Assembly: GCF_015221875.1 (NCBI RefSeq)
Contig: NZ_JACYGY010000001.1
Span: forward strand, 5,620,501-5,684,500
Source of the DNA: Dyadobacter subterraneus
GTDB taxonomy: Bacteria > Bacteroidota > Bacteroidia > Cytophagales > Spirosomataceae
Direction: 5' to 3'
Length of the DNA stretch: 64,000 bases
Shown here: positions 52,873 to 63,093 of the stretch, one piece after another
Position numbering within the stretch: position 1 is the stretch's first letter
Layout: each line of letters begins with the position of its first letter
The notes under the pieces: generated by a model
Told to the model about the DNA's origin: nothing
Seen by the model: the letters and a program-made list of their open reading frames with translations, nothing else
Databases searched by the model: none
Made by a program: the position numbers and the translations under genes

Positions 52873-52986
52873 TTAAGCGTTGAGTCTTTCATGCCGCCAA
52901 TAAAATTGAACAGCGTAGATAGCCTTGCTATCAGTTTCTATTTCCGTTCTCAGGTCAATATCAAAACGGATTATCTTTTTAGCCAT
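52873..52986 (-). CDS. Possible small protein, 37 residues
   Basis: ATG at 52986 to TAA at 52873-52875. The translation begins MAKKIIRFDIDLRTEIETD and continues with SKAIYAVQFYWRHERLNA: charged, protein-like, no low complexity. The bidirectional hairpin at 52801-52835 would terminate a minus-strand transcript about 40 nt further on. Upstream on the minus strand a TAGTATTG resembles a -7 element (7 of 8), without a -33 at normal spacing. The length is compatible with chance; no family is recognised. Confidence 0.35.
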   Translation of the reverse strand: MAKKIIRFDIDLRTEIETDSKAIYAVQFYWRHERLNA

Positions 52987-53305
52987 AAGGGCTGTCTAAA
53001 ACACTTTTACTATTCCAATACTAATGACTTATATTTCACCACTTTCTTCAATCAGCAAAATCATTAAACTCAACAACTCTTCAATTTAAAACGACAACAA
53101 GTCCTGCGGCCAGACCTTTATTGCCTACTTTGAATCAGTAAAATTGCGACAATTTAATTACTGCATTCTCTGGTATCAAAAGTTTATACATTGAAAACCA
53201 GTCATATCAAAATCCTTTTGAGCGATTTTATGATACAAATGACCTCAGACCTTGTTAAAGTCAGATTAATGCAGAATTAAAAACGAATTAAAAAGAAAGA
53301 TACTT

Positions 53306-54676
53306 TCAGAAAGGGGGGAATTTGAGCGTAAATGTACTTCCAAGGCCTACTTTTGATTCGACCTCGATACTTGCGCCCTGCATGTTGATAATTCGTTTTG
53401 TAAGCGCCAAACCTATACCATAACCGGCTTTGCTCATCGTTGTGGCACTGCGGTAAAAAGTGTCGAAAACATAAGGTAGTTCTGCTGCGGCAATGCCCAT
53501 GCCAACATCTTTGAAAGAAATTTTGATAAGGTCTTTGTGAATTTCAAGAAATACATTAACACTATGGTTGTCAGAATATTTACAGGCATTGTCCATGAGA
53601 TTCATGAATGCTGTTCTTAAAAGACTTTCGTCTCCATAGCGTAATAATTCTTCTTCATTCTCCGGAATCTGGTCATAGTTGATATGCACCTGATAACCCG
53701 GATTTTTTTGCTGAATAGATGCTTGTGCCTGCCACAAAACTTCATCAATCCTGATTTTTGAAAACGTAACACGAAATGCGTGTTCTTCTGTTCTCGCCAG
53801 TTCAAGCAATCTGCTGACCAACTCGTTCATTTCCTTAACCTCTTCCAGAATTCCCTTTAAAGCTTCCTCGTAATATTCAACATTTCGGGCTTTCATAAGG
53901 GTAACTTCCACTTCGCTCATAATTAACGCCAGTGGTGTACGTAATTCATGGGAGGCATGTGAAACAAAATTCTTCTGGGCCACAAAAGCGATTTCAAGCC
54001 GGTTCAGCATGAGATTGAACGTTTGGGCAAGCAGTGCCAGCTCATCCTTTTCACGTCCAACTGAAACTTTATCATGAAGGTTTCCCGCGGAAATGTTGTT
54101 TACCTGCGCGATAATATCAGAAACCGGTTTTATGGCATCGGTTGCAAACTGCCATCCGGCGACACCCACCAAAATCAGCGAAAGCAGCCATCCAATTACC
54201 AGAATCTCACGCAATCGTTGTAGTTGATTTGTCCCAAGATGATCATTTGCAATGGCCACCACAACCCAGGGTTTTCGGTGATCCTGCAAAATATGGCGTA
54301 TGACAATTACTTCTTTTTTGGCATGTTTCGTATGTATTTCCCGTCCGCTTCTGGCGTCAGTCAGCATTTGATGCGACAGGATGAATTCATAGGAGCCGCT
54401 GTTAAAAATTACTGAATCCGAACCGTCATAGATCGTTATTTCTTCATCCAGCAATACAGTATTATTTTCTTTTTCAATTTTGGCAATATCCGCCTTACTT
54501 ATCCCATTACTGGCCTCCACCAACTGAGCAATTGTTTGTCCACGTTCATTCAGGAAAGAATAAAATTGTTTTTCCCGGTATTGATCATAGAAATAATAAA
54601 TCGACAAACAGAAAAGAGCCATGATGGAACCAACCAGCATGGTAAAGAGTAAAGTAAGACGGGTTTTTATGTTCAT
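53306..54676 (-). CDS. Membrane sensor histidine kinase, second OmpR-type pair
   Basis: 456 residues, same plan as the kinase at 22132-23499: helices at about 8-30 and 158-178, periplasmic domain between, HAMP, HisKA with H243 in SHASHELRTP and HATPase (N-box NLMDNACKYS, KDVGMGI). Its start overlaps the stop codon of the upstream regulator by 4 bp. No transporter or other target gene is adjacent, so its signal is unknown. Confidence 0.93.
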   Translation of the reverse strand: MNIKTRLTLLFTMLVGSIMALFCLSIYYFYDQYREKQFYSFLNERGQTIAQLVEASNGISKADIAKIEKENNTVLLDEEITIYDGSDSVIFNSGSYEFILSHQMLTDARSGREIHTKHAKKEVIVIRHILQDHRKPWVVVAIANDHLGTNQLQRLREILVIGWLLSLILVGVAGWQFATDAIKPVSDIIAQVNNISAGNLHDKVSVGREKDELALLAQTFNLMLNRLEIAFVAQKNFVSHASHELRTPLALIMSEVEVTLMKARNVEYYEEALKGILEEVKEMNELVSRLLELARTEEHAFRVTFSKIRIDEVLWQAQASIQQKNPGYQVHINYDQIPENEEELLRYGDESLLRTAFMNLMDNACKYSDNHSVNVFLEIHKDLIKISFKDVGMGIAAAELPYVFDTFYRSATTMSKAGYGIGLALTKRIINMQGASIEVESKVGLGSTFTLKFPPF

Positions 54677-55350
54677 TCTTCCTTAAAAATATAACCCATT
54701 CCAACAACCGTGTGGATTAATTTTGTTGTGTAATCCTTATCAACTTTTTTACGTAGGAAGTTGATATACACGTCAATAACATTGGTACCTGTGTCAAATC
54801 GGATATCCCATACCTGTTCTGCAATATCAACTCTTGATACTACCCTCCCCCGGTTTCGCATCAGATATTCCAGCAGCGCAAATTCTTTGGCGGTCAGGTC
54901 AATCCGGTTGCCGGCTCTCCTGGCTACTTTCTCGTCAAGATTCAATTCCAGATCAGCAAGTTTTAATATCTGGCTCGACTGCTCACGGTTACTGTTTCTT
55001 TGTGATAAAACTTTAATACGAGCGATCAACTCCCTGAATTCGAAGGGTTTCACAAGATAGTCGTCACCGCCTGCTTCAAAACCATCCAGTTTGTCATCAA
55101 TCGTACCGAGTGCTGTCAAAAACAAAATTGGCGTTGCCAAACCATCATTTCTAAGTTGCTTTGCCAAATCGTATCCATTGAGCAATGGCAGGTTTACATC
55201 CAGAATAATTACATCAAACCTGTAATTAGACGCCATTTTTTTACCAACCTGACCGTCATAGGCAAGTTCCACTTCCCACGATTGTTCTTCAAGACCGCGT
55301 TTTAAAAATCCAGCCAGTTTTGGCTCATCTTCTACAACTAATATTTTCAT
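54673..55350 (-). CDS. OmpR-family response regulator, second pair
   Basis: 225 residues. Receiver with E7-D8 pocket, phospho-site D51 and K in LVKPFEF; winged helix about 125-225 ending KLIHTVVGMGYIFKEE. Similar to the regulator at 21394-22080 and probably an old duplication of the same type of pair. It overlaps the kinase gene by 4 bp. No TTCTAA-type boxes are seen upstream of it, so it should have a different target motif. Confidence 0.95.
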   Translation of the reverse strand: MKILVVEDEPKLAGFLKRGLEEQSWEVELAYDGQVGKKMASNYRFDVIILDVNLPLLNGYDLAKQLRNDGLATPILFLTALGTIDDKLDGFEAGGDDYLVKPFEFRELIARIKVLSQRNSNREQSSQILKLADLELNLDEKVARRAGNRIDLTAKEFALLEYLMRNRGRVVSRVDIAEQVWDIRFDTGTNVIDVYINFLRKKVDKDYTTKLIHTVVGMGYIFKEE

Positions 55351-55410
55351 ACGCTTAGGGTTTTTCTGAAAAATCTATCAAATGTGGCACAGATTTCAGA
55401 CATTTCATAA

Positions 55411-55443
55411 AAAAAGCCACTCGATGAACCGAATGGCTTTTTG
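55411..55443 (-). terminator. Terminator after the DinB-like gene
   Basis: AAAAAGCCA-C-TCG pairs with CGA-A-TGGCTTTTT with one mismatch. Usable from either strand; 130 bp downstream of the DinB-like gene and just before the second response regulator. Confidence 0.65.
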
Positions 55444-55571
55444 ACATATATCCACACCATTAAAGAGATTGTATTCGATGAATACTACCTTCAATTATTA
55501 TGCAAAATAGAATTTTTTCTTAGTATTTAACACAAAGTTTCTAAGAAATACAAAATTTTCTACAAGTTGGA

Positions 55572-56132
55572 TCAATAATAATCGTCACTGCCACCAAAAT
55601 TTGCACGGTCGTCGAATGCGCCAAAATCATCTTCCTCTTCCAGCTGCATCCCCTTCAAAGCCTTCTTGATCAGGCCTATCTGTCCGGCATGATATACATC
55701 GTGCTGTATCACACCATGGATCATTGTATAGTATGAATAATCTCTTCCGGGTACAAAATCTTCCAGAAAACTGTCATTTTCTATTTTTTCAAGCTCAGAA
55801 ATCAGCTCTTCCTGCGACAAGCTAAGCTCCATCTGAATAGCTTCCCACTCAAATTCGTCAACAATAGGAAACTTTTTCCAGTCTTTATCCTGTGTTTTAA
55901 TATCAAATTCTTCGTCACCCTGGATTTTGCGCACGGCAAATATTCTCCATGTTGTCATGTGATAAACAATCTCTGCGATAGAGTGCGTGTTTGAGCTTAA
56001 TCTCAGCTCAGCCATTTTTGGGGTAACATCGCGCAGTGCCTCAACTACGGACGGACCGTACCAGGCTTCTTCACTTTCATAAGTATCGTTGAGTACATCT
56101 ATGATCCTTAAAATTTCCTCTTTTGTTTCCAT
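55572..56132 (-). CDS. DinB/YfiT-like metal-binding family protein
   Basis: 186 residues. Four-helix-bundle pattern with the three conserved metal-ligand histidines of DinB-like proteins in IVYHMTTW (about 52), GVIQHDVYHAGQIGLIKKA (about 143 and 147). An acidic C-terminal tail (EEEDDFGAFDDRANFGGSDDYY) is unusual. Family members are thiol-dependent transferases or damage-inducible proteins; the particular reaction is unknown. Monocistronic, between the second regulator pair and a lipoprotein gene. Confidence 0.85.
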   Translation of the reverse strand: METKEEILRIIDVLNDTYESEEAWYGPSVVEALRDVTPKMAELRLSSNTHSIAEIVYHMTTWRIFAVRKIQGDEEFDIKTQDKDWKKFPIVDEFEWEAIQMELSLSQEELISELEKIENDSFLEDFVPGRDYSYYTMIHGVIQHDVYHAGQIGLIKKALKGMQLEEEDDFGAFDDRANFGGSDDYY

Positions 56133-56456
56133 ATATAATTGGTTCGACTCTCGAATTACATTTCAGCTTGTGTAACAAATTTTTTGGTAATGCTAAAATA
56201 AAACAACGAACGGGACAAAATCAAATAAAGTTCGGCGGCAATAATTCCAATGTTCCAAACTACATAATTCCGTTTAAATAAAATTTATCTGACCCTGATA
56301 TTTTATTGAAATCATTACAACCAAAATCTGTTCCAGATGGTCATTATAAATAGTATCTGACAAATAAAAAGAAAAAATAAATGTGTTAAATACGGAAAAG
56401 TAAAATGATCATTTTTAAAATTCGTTATTAAAAAACTAAAAACAGAAAATATCATC
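56133..56456. other. 324-bp AT-rich spacer
   Basis: No gene, repeat or terminator is evident. Only short open frames of under 20 codons are present. Confidence 0.5.
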
Positions 56457-57062
56457 ATGCTGAAAAAAGCTTCATTTTTAATTATTTCTGCCGCAATCTG
56501 GCTGACTTCCTGTACCAAAGATCCGGTGAGTGATTTAACAGATCTGGACTCTCAGGTTTTTATTACAAATCATGATAAGAGTATAGATTTCAAACAATTT
56601 AAAACTTTTAGTATCGCAGATTCAGTCGTAGTTGTGGAGGATGACAGATCCGGAACAGCACTGACGGATATGGACAAACAAATATTAAATACGGTAATCG
56701 CCAAAATGCAAAGTCTGGGTTACACCTATGTAGCTGCCAGCAAAAAACCCGACGTAGGACTTACCGTTGCCAGAATTACAAATAACTATTTAAACGTTGT
56801 CTCTACACCCTATTCCTCCTACTATGGCGGTTATTATGGTGGATATGGTTACGGATATCCAAGTTATTATTCCTACTACCAGACAAGCGAAAGTTACTGG
56901 TCTGTTTCCATGCTTGATCTGAAAAATGCAAATACGGCAACCAAGACGCTGAATGTAATCTGGGATGCGCAAATTCGTGGTGATGGACTTGGTAACACAG
57001 ATTATTTCACAGAAATGATTGATTCCATCTTTGGTCAGTCTACCTATCTGAAAATTAATTAG
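56457..57062 (+). CDS. DUF4136 lipoprotein
   Basis: 201 residues. A signal peptide ends in the lipobox LTSC (about residue 19). The DUF4136 fold begins with the family's F-x-x-F-K-T-F-S strand (IDFKQFKTFSI) and continues with KPDVGLTVARI. A Tyr/Gly-rich loop (about 120-143) interrupts the domain, and VIWDAQIRGDG ends it. Function of the family is unknown; the location is the periplasmic face of the outer or inner membrane. It is followed after 59 bp by a beta-barrel gene, with which it is likely co-transcribed. Confidence 0.88.
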   Translation: MLKKASFLIISAAIWLTSCTKDPVSDLTDLDSQVFITNHDKSIDFKQFKTFSIADSVVVVEDDRSGTALTDMDKQILNTVIAKMQSLGYTYVAASKKPDVGLTVARITNNYLNVVSTPYSSYYGGYYGGYGYGYPSYYSYYQTSESYWSVSMLDLKNANTATKTLNVIWDAQIRGDGLGNTDYFTEMIDSIFGQSTYLKIN

Positions 57063-57121
57063 ACCAGGATTATTCTTCCTGACTCTGATCAGGAAATAAA
57101 TTTCAAAAACATTATTTCAAA

Positions 57122-57781
57122 ATGAAAAAATTAATCATTGCCGCTTTTCTTCTGGCAGGTTTTGCACCGGCATTTGCTCAGGAAGAAGCTCCCAAATTAT
57201 ATACATTGCCTTCTCCTTACGATCGTTATACTACTTACCTGGTAACTGCGCGTTTGACAAGTGCAATACCGCTTGGTTCGTTTAAAAGTGATTATATTGA
57301 TAAAGCGTCGTTTGAAAATTATTCCATTTCTCTTGAATGGGTTTTGCAAAATTCCTTTTCGATCGGCGGAGAAATCGGATATTCTTATTTCAAACAGCGA
57401 TTGCCACGAGCGCTTTATAATTCCGGTGACCAGACAATTTCTGCAATTCAAACCAGAACTGTATCCCAGTATCCGATTCAGGCATTTGTGAACTATCACT
57501 TTTTACCAAAAAGCTCATCGATTCAGCCTTATGTCCAGTTGAGTGCCGGAGGGAGTATTCTGGATTATACCGTTTATTACGGAAGCCTAGCAGACCAGAA
57601 ACAAAAAGTCCGTCCTACTTATGGCGTCGGTGTCGGCTCTAAATTTTTGTTCAAAAAAGACGGTTCTTTTGGTGCTGATGTTCGTGTTAAATATGCGGGA
57701 ACGTCATTCAAATATGATTACCTGACTAGTGGAATTTCTTCTCTTAACACTTCCATTGGTTTGTTTTACCGCTGGTGGTAA
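57122..57781 (+). CDS. Outer membrane beta-barrel protein
   Basis: 219 residues. Signal peptide 1-19 (FAPAFAQ). The rest alternates hydrophobic residues every second position in eight strands, with aromatic residues at strand ends and a terminal W-W (FYRWW), typical of 8-stranded OmpW/OmpA-like barrels in this phylum. No periplasmic domain. It is downstream of the DUF4136 lipoprotein. Ligand or role cannot be deduced. Confidence 0.85.
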   Translation: MKKLIIAAFLLAGFAPAFAQEEAPKLYTLPSPYDRYTTYLVTARLTSAIPLGSFKSDYIDKASFENYSISLEWVLQNSFSIGGEIGYSYFKQRLPRALYNSGDQTISAIQTRTVSQYPIQAFVNYHFLPKSSSIQPYVQLSAGGSILDYTVYYGSLADQKQKVRPTYGVGVGSKFLFKKDGSFGADVRVKYAGTSFKYDYLTSGISSLNTSIGLFYRWW

Positions 57782-57815
57782 TATATATTTAGCGGTTCAC
57801 AGTTAATTTTCAGTT

Positions 57816-59987
57816 TTGAATAAAAAAAACATTTTGTCAAAATCAGCAATAATTTGGATCAGTACGCTGCTTCTTGTTTTTACCGGAGCGGGTATCTGGG
57901 CCTGGCAGCGATATGGGCCTTCGGAAGGAAAAGTTTTTGTTGAAATTCCCAATGAACTGCCGGTCGCAGTTACCATCGATTCTGCGTCAAATGCCTGTGA
58001 TCTGACCGTAAGGCGCTACCGGCAAATTGGAAAAGAAATACAATTTGAACTTGCTGCCAACGCTGGTGGATTGGCACCTTATAACGTTGAAATCATTCAG
58101 AACGGAAAAGTACAGCGATTTGAAAAAGTCCCGCACCGACTTGGAATCTGGCTTACGCTGACTGATATTAATTTAAACGAAGGAAAAACTTCAATTAAGG
58201 TAACCAGCCTTGGTCAGCCAGGTTGCGAGACCAAAGCGGAATTTGAATACAATGCTTCCTTAAAAACACAGATACTTGACGCATCAAAATGGGTGCGTCA
58301 GGGAAGTAAGGATAACTGGCTTGATGTGCGCCCGGTTGTTAAAAATAACCGGATCTATTTAAAGGATTTTGCCAATTTTGAAGATGGCCGGACGCATGTG
58401 GTCATGATTGATAATATTGTGGTCACCGGACTGGAAAATGGCCTGGAAGTTAAGCCTGGTTATCTTTATAATGTAACTGCCAAATGGATTGATGCACCCT
58501 ATAACGATTGGTGGAACAGTTTAAAAAACCGCAGCGTGCGTCAGCAAAATATCTGGATCGCGCCAAATGGTGTTACTGCAAAAGAAGAATCTACGCTGAC
58601 ACGTATTGATATCCCGGCGTGGTACGCACCGAAAAATGATATCAACGTTCACTTTGATACGGATTTCCCGGAATTTAAACCCATCGAAGGAAAACTGGTG
58701 ATGCAATACCGGCTGAATAACTGGGTGCCGGCTCAAAATTATTTCAACCGCGGCATCACACATTTACCGGCCTGGGAAAAAAATATTCCTGCAAATAAAA
58801 TGCACTGGACTGCATCTCCGGGTCTTTTCCAGGATAAAAATCAGGAGTGGTTTGCGGGCTTGTCCAGGGAGGAAGTGGAGAAATTTGGAAATGATATCAA
58901 TGGTTTTGGAGCTTATGCCTTTGACTTCGAATTCTGGAACCAGATATATACTCCGGAAGTAAAACAGCGGCTGATCTGGTTTGCCGAGCGCATCAGAAAA
59001 AATAACCCATCCATGAATCTTTTTGATTATTGGGGTGGAAGCGCTTATACCAATCCGCATTTCAATACAATGAATGATAAAAAGCCAGGCTCGTTTTTGA
59101 AAGATTATGACAATCCGGCTCCAAATCATACCAATTACGATGTTTTGCCAAATGGCGACAGCTTTCAGAATGTCTTCAATGTTTCTCCAACAGATGTTTA
59201 CCCAAGGCCTTCTTTTGGTGTAGATCAGCAAGGAAATACACCAAATAATTTTACTTTGCTTTCCGCAATCCATTCCTTGCGGATCAATGAAATGATTCCG
59301 TTTCAGAAGAAAAATAAATCAATATTTTACGCCTGGAATCGATACATGCCGTTATACAAGGATCCTGTTGTGCCCTGGCATTTGGAAACTACAAATCCAA
59401 AAGGAGATCTTATTTTCGGCCAGCTGGAAATGATGCCGGCAAGTCAGGCGCTAAGTATGTCTCTTTTTTCACTTATTCTTTTTGACGGTTATTACATCTG
59501 GCATGATAGTCAGGCTGCCGGAAGAGGCGCCAATTCTTATCGCATTACTCCGGAATCCATGGATTGGGGTAAAGAATGGTATCCGGCTGATGCAAAAACA
59601 AATATTTCAGCTTTCAATAGAACGGTTCCGGACGGAGAAGCACCGAGATATTGGGATTATCCAACGGAGTTTTACGTTTTGGGAAACTGGATGGCAAAAC
59701 AGGTTGAAGACGTTCTCGTCGGTGGAACAAATCAGGATTTAGCCTATGAAATGAACGGAACCTGGCATGAACCAAAGAAGGGACAGGCAGCAATTGTTGC
59801 AGATAAAAAAGAACCTTTTGTTTCTGCTATTGTGAAAGGAAATAAAATTGTGGTGCTGGGTGTTGATAGTTTTCAGTCTCCAACGGCAACCAAAAAACTT
59901 ACGGTCAGATTACCTGACGGAGAAAAAACTTCAATATTACTTTATGGAAACTGGCCTGCATTATACCGCGGGACTTTGAGGAAATAA
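57816..59987 (+). CDS. Large membrane-anchored protein of unknown function
   Basis: 723 residues. The start must be TTG at 57816: an in-frame TAA lies at 57804-57806 and no ATG precedes the membrane helix (about 10-30). Beta-rich domains occupy about 45-250, then a region with a TIM-barrel look (AYAFDFEFWNQIYTP, RLIWFAERIRKNNPS, LFDYWGGSAY) about 300-560, and a C-terminal beta domain. Acidic residues in FDFEFW could be catalytic, suggesting a carbohydrate-active enzyme, but I recognise no family. A 19-bp-arm terminator follows. Confidence 0.8.
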   Translation: MNKKNILSKSAIIWISTLLLVFTGAGIWAWQRYGPSEGKVFVEIPNELPVAVTIDSASNACDLTVRRYRQIGKEIQFELAANAGGLAPYNVEIIQNGKVQRFEKVPHRLGIWLTLTDINLNEGKTSIKVTSLGQPGCETKAEFEYNASLKTQILDASKWVRQGSKDNWLDVRPVVKNNRIYLKDFANFEDGRTHVVMIDNIVVTGLENGLEVKPGYLYNVTAKWIDAPYNDWWNSLKNRSVRQQNIWIAPNGVTAKEESTLTRIDIPAWYAPKNDINVHFDTDFPEFKPIEGKLVMQYRLNNWVPAQNYFNRGITHLPAWEKNIPANKMHWTASPGLFQDKNQEWFAGLSREEVEKFGNDINGFGAYAFDFEFWNQIYTPEVKQRLIWFAERIRKNNPSMNLFDYWGGSAYTNPHFNTMNDKKPGSFLKDYDNPAPNHTNYDVLPNGDSFQNVFNVSPTDVYPRPSFGVDQQGNTPNNFTLLSAIHSLRINEMIPFQKKNKSIFYAWNRYMPLYKDPVVPWHLETTNPKGDLIFGQLEMMPASQALSMSLFSLILFDGYYIWHDSQAAGRGANSYRITPESMDWGKEWYPADAKTNISAFNRTVPDGEAPRYWDYPTEFYVLGNWMAKQVEDVLVGGTNQDLAYEMNGTWHEPKKGQAAIVADKKEPFVSAIVKGNKIVVLGVDSFQSPTATKKLTVRLPDGEKTSILLYGNWPALYRGTLRK

Positions 59988-60030
59988 AATGAATAAGCCG
60001 GAAATCGTAATGATTTCCGGCTTATTCATT
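59988..60030. terminator. Bidirectional terminator with 19-bp perfect arms
   Basis: AATGAATAAGCCGGAAATC (59988-60006), loop of 5 nt, exact complement at 60012-60030, between convergent genes. Confidence 0.93.
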
Positions 60031-60036
60031 TTCATA

Positions 60037-61116
60037 TTATAAATCTGAAACTCTTACATAGCTGCCAAGCCATTTCAGGTGTGTACCATATTTGTGCATG
60101 ATTTCCTGAACTCCGGGATCATTTACATGACCTAAAAATTCCACCAGAAACCAGTTACGAAAAACAGATTCACCTCTCAACGGGCGACTTTCAATTTTTG
60201 TAAGGTTAATTCCTCTGTCGTTAAAATCTTTCAAAAACTCGTACAAAACGCCGGGACGATTTGTGTTTGGAAGATTGGCAATGATCGTCGTTTTATCATC
60301 GCCGCTTTTTTGGTTTAATACATCCTTTGAAAGAATCAAAAAGCGCGTACGGTTTTGATCACTGTCTTCAATATTATCAAACAAAATAGGCACACCAAAA
60401 ATATGCGCAGAAATTGATGAACAAATAGCCGCGGAATCAGGCTCGGCCGCAGCTAATCTTGCTGCTTTTGAAGTAGACTCAACCGGAATTAATTCTACGC
60501 CAAGCCCTTCCAGATATTCACTGATAAATTTACCACATTGACGAAAGGCGATATCCTTTGAATAAATCCGTTTGATATCCTTCAATGAATCCGACTGCGT
60601 GGCAAAAGTAAAATGAACCTGCAAAAGTACTTCGGCAACAATTGTTAGTCCTTTTTCTCTTAAAAAATCTGCGGTTTCGACAACAATTCCTTCCTGGTTA
60701 TTTTCAATCGGAACCACACCAAATTTGGCACGTCCTGTTTCCACACTTTCAAAAACCGAATGAATTGTAGGCAGAACTAGATATTCGCTCATGCCGCCAA
60801 AACGACTTTCAGCAGCCTGGTGGGTAAAACTCCCTTCCGGTCCTAAATAAGAAATTCTTTCCGGTAATTCAAGATTTCTGGAAACGGCAAAGATTTCAAA
60901 AAAGATTGCATCAATGGCCGAGCGTGTCAAAAGTCCTGTATTTCTTTTTTCAAGACGGTCCAGAATCTGCTTTTCCCGCTCCGGACGATAAATCATTGAT
61001 TTGGAAGAACGCTTTAAATCTCCGACACTTTTTACCAGTTCCATTCTTTCATTAAGAATATTCAGAAGCTGGTCGTCCAGTGTATCAATCCGTTCTCTTA
61101 ATTGTTGTAAATCCAC
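60037..61116 (-). CDS. pheA: Bifunctional chorismate mutase / prephenate dehydratase (P-protein)
   Basis: 359 residues. AroQ-type chorismate mutase (1-90) with R in DLQQLRERI and the R-E-x-Q helix near 60; prephenate dehydratase (about 97-270) with GPEGSFTHQA and NRTRFLIL; ACT regulatory domain (about 280-355) with ESRPLRGE, which binds phenylalanine for feedback inhibition. It converts chorismate to phenylpyruvate in phenylalanine synthesis. Lies 47 bp downstream of parE on the same strand, so the two may be co-transcribed despite unrelated roles. Confidence 0.95.
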   Translation of the reverse strand: MDLQQLRERIDTLDDQLLNILNERMELVKSVGDLKRSSKSMIYRPEREKQILDRLEKRNTGLLTRSAIDAIFFEIFAVSRNLELPERISYLGPEGSFTHQAAESRFGGMSEYLVLPTIHSVFESVETGRAKFGVVPIENNQEGIVVETADFLREKGLTIVAEVLLQVHFTFATQSDSLKDIKRIYSKDIAFRQCGKFISEYLEGLGVELIPVESTSKAARLAAAEPDSAAICSSISAHIFGVPILFDNIEDSDQNRTRFLILSKDVLNQKSGDDKTTIIANLPNTNRPGVLYEFLKDFNDRGINLTKIESRPLRGESVFRNWFLVEFLGHVNDPGVQEIMHKYGTHLKWLGSYVRVSDL

Positions 61117-61163
61117 AAATAATCTAATTTATTAAACACTATTATTATCGTAATCCGGGAAGG

Positions 61164-63038
61164 TTAACTCACAATTGCCAGCTCTTCAATATTATTTTCA
61201 ATTTTCAGATTATCAATAATAAACCGCTGACGTTCCGGTGTATTTTTACCCATATAATAGGTTAGCAACTTCTGAATTGACGTTTCTTTTTGAAGAATGA
61301 TCGGTTCCAGATGCATATCTTCACCGATAAACTTACCAAATTCCTCAGGTGAAATTTCCCCTAAACCTTTAAAACGGGTTATTTCCGGTTTACTACCCAG
61401 TTTTGTTATGGCCGCTTTTTTTTCCTCATCCGTATAACAATAAAATGTTTCCTTCTTATTTCTAACACGGAATAAAGGTGTTTCCAGCACGTAAAGGTGT
61501 CCATTTCGAACCAGATCCGGAAAAAATTGAAGGAAAAATGTCAGTAACAGAAGACGAATGTGCATACCGTCCACATCTGCGTCGGTAGCAATTACAATCC
61601 TGTTGAACCGCAAATTTTCCACACCGTTTTCGATATCCAACGCATGTTGAAGAAGATTGAATTCTTCATTTTCGTAAACGATTTTTTTATTCAGACCGAA
61701 ACAGTTCAAAGGTTTTCCACGCAAACTGAAAACAGCCTGGGTCTGGATATTTCTTGATTTGGTTATCGATCCGCTCGCAGAATCACCTTCTGTAATAAAT
61801 AATGTACTTTCATGGCGTGCCTCACTTTTCAGGTCCGTTAAATGCATTCTGCAATCACGAAGCTTTTTGTTGTGCAGATTAGCCTTTTTTGCCCGGTCAT
61901 TAGCCAGTTTTTTAATTCCAGCCAATTCTTTACGCTCCCTTTCCGATTGTTCAATACGTTTTTTCAACGCATCTCTCGACTCAGGATTCATGTGCAGATA
62001 ATTGTCAAGTCGCTCCTTCACAAAATCATTTACAAATGTCCTGATGGTAGTACTGTTCGGATCAGGCGTAATGGTATTTGAGCCAAGCTTTGTTTTTGTC
62101 TGGGATTCAAAAACAGGTTCCTGAACTCTGATCGCTACCGCTGCAATAATTGAAGACCGGATATCTTCCGGCGCATAATCCTTGCCAAAATGTTCCCGAA
62201 CCGCTTTTACAACCGCTTCCCGGAAAGCTGCCAAATGCGTTCCGCCCTGCGTTGTATACTGGCCATTGACAAAAGAATAATATTCTTCGCCATATTGATT
62301 ACCATGAGTCATTGCAAATTCAATGTCCTCACCTTTCAAATGTACAATTGGATAACGAATTGCTTCGGCATCCGATTTACTCACCAGAAGGTCAAGCAAA
62401 CCATTCTGCGAAATATATTTTTGTCCGTTGAAATTGATCGTCAGACCTGCATTCAGATAGCAATAATTCCAGATCATGTTGTCCAGATACTGTGGAATGT
62501 ATCTGAAATTTTTAAATATCAATCCATCCGGTTCAAAAGCGATGTGTGTTCCATTGCGTTGGTTTGTCGCTTCTTCCTTGGATTCTTTCAACAAAACCCC
62601 TTGCTGGAATTCAGCATTTTTGGATTTTCCTTCCCTGAACGACTGAACTTTGAAATAATTCGAAAGCGCATTTACTGCTTTGGTACCTACTCCATTCAGC
62701 CCAACCGATTTCTGAAATGCTCCGGAATCGTACTTTCCACCGGTATTAATTTTAGAAACGCAGTCCACTACTTTTCCCAATGGGATACCTCTTCCGTAAT
62801 CCCGAACTTCTACACGATGTTCTGAAATTTTTATTTCGATGGTTTTTCCGTTTCCCATCATATGCTCATCGATGGAATTATCTACAATTTCTTTAACAAG
62901 AACATATATACCATCATCAATCGAGGATCCATCACCCAACTTCCCAATGTACATCCCCGGCCGCAGACGGATGTGCTCTTTCCAATCCAGTGACTTAATG
63001 CTATCCTCGTCGTATTGTATGCTGACAGTATTTTCCAT
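61164..63038 (-). CDS. parE: DNA topoisomerase IV subunit B (ParE)
   Basis: 624 residues, ParE-length (GyrB of this phylum is usually longer than 640). GHKL ATPase domain with E50 and N54, D80 and GLNGVGTK at 113-120; transducer domain; TOPRIM with EGDSASG near 420 and the metal-binding DADVDG. It pairs with ParC to decatenate daughter chromosomes. ParC is usually adjacent in Bacteroidota but is not in this window; pheA takes that place. GyrB cannot be excluded without alignment. Confidence 0.9.
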   Translation of the reverse strand: MENTVSIQYDEDSIKSLDWKEHIRLRPGMYIGKLGDGSSIDDGIYVLVKEIVDNSIDEHMMGNGKTIEIKISEHRVEVRDYGRGIPLGKVVDCVSKINTGGKYDSGAFQKSVGLNGVGTKAVNALSNYFKVQSFREGKSKNAEFQQGVLLKESKEEATNQRNGTHIAFEPDGLIFKNFRYIPQYLDNMIWNYCYLNAGLTINFNGQKYISQNGLLDLLVSKSDAEAIRYPIVHLKGEDIEFAMTHGNQYGEEYYSFVNGQYTTQGGTHLAAFREAVVKAVREHFGKDYAPEDIRSSIIAAVAIRVQEPVFESQTKTKLGSNTITPDPNSTTIRTFVNDFVKERLDNYLHMNPESRDALKKRIEQSERERKELAGIKKLANDRAKKANLHNKKLRDCRMHLTDLKSEARHESTLFITEGDSASGSITKSRNIQTQAVFSLRGKPLNCFGLNKKIVYENEEFNLLQHALDIENGVENLRFNRIVIATDADVDGMHIRLLLLTFFLQFFPDLVRNGHLYVLETPLFRVRNKKETFYCYTDEEKKAAITKLGSKPEITRFKGLGEISPEEFGKFIGEDMHLEPIILQKETSIQKLLTYYMGKNTPERQRFIIDNLKIENNIEELAIVS

Positions 63039-63093
63039 AATCTACGAATACTCTAGTTTGGATATTTATGATTTTAATATTGTATTTTAATAT

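Larger units (their letters stand above)
52739..53305. other. 567-bp intergenic region after mscS
   Basis: Contains the mscS terminator (52801-52835), a 37-codon minus-strand frame (52873-52986) and otherwise AT-rich sequence before the end of the minus-strand kinase gene. A 110-codon plus-strand frame running through the terminator is not believable. Confidence 0.5.

Noticed and set aside
52735..53067. 110-codon plus-strand frame after mscS
   Set aside because: It runs through a perfect bidirectional terminator and has the composition of non-coding AT-rich DNA.
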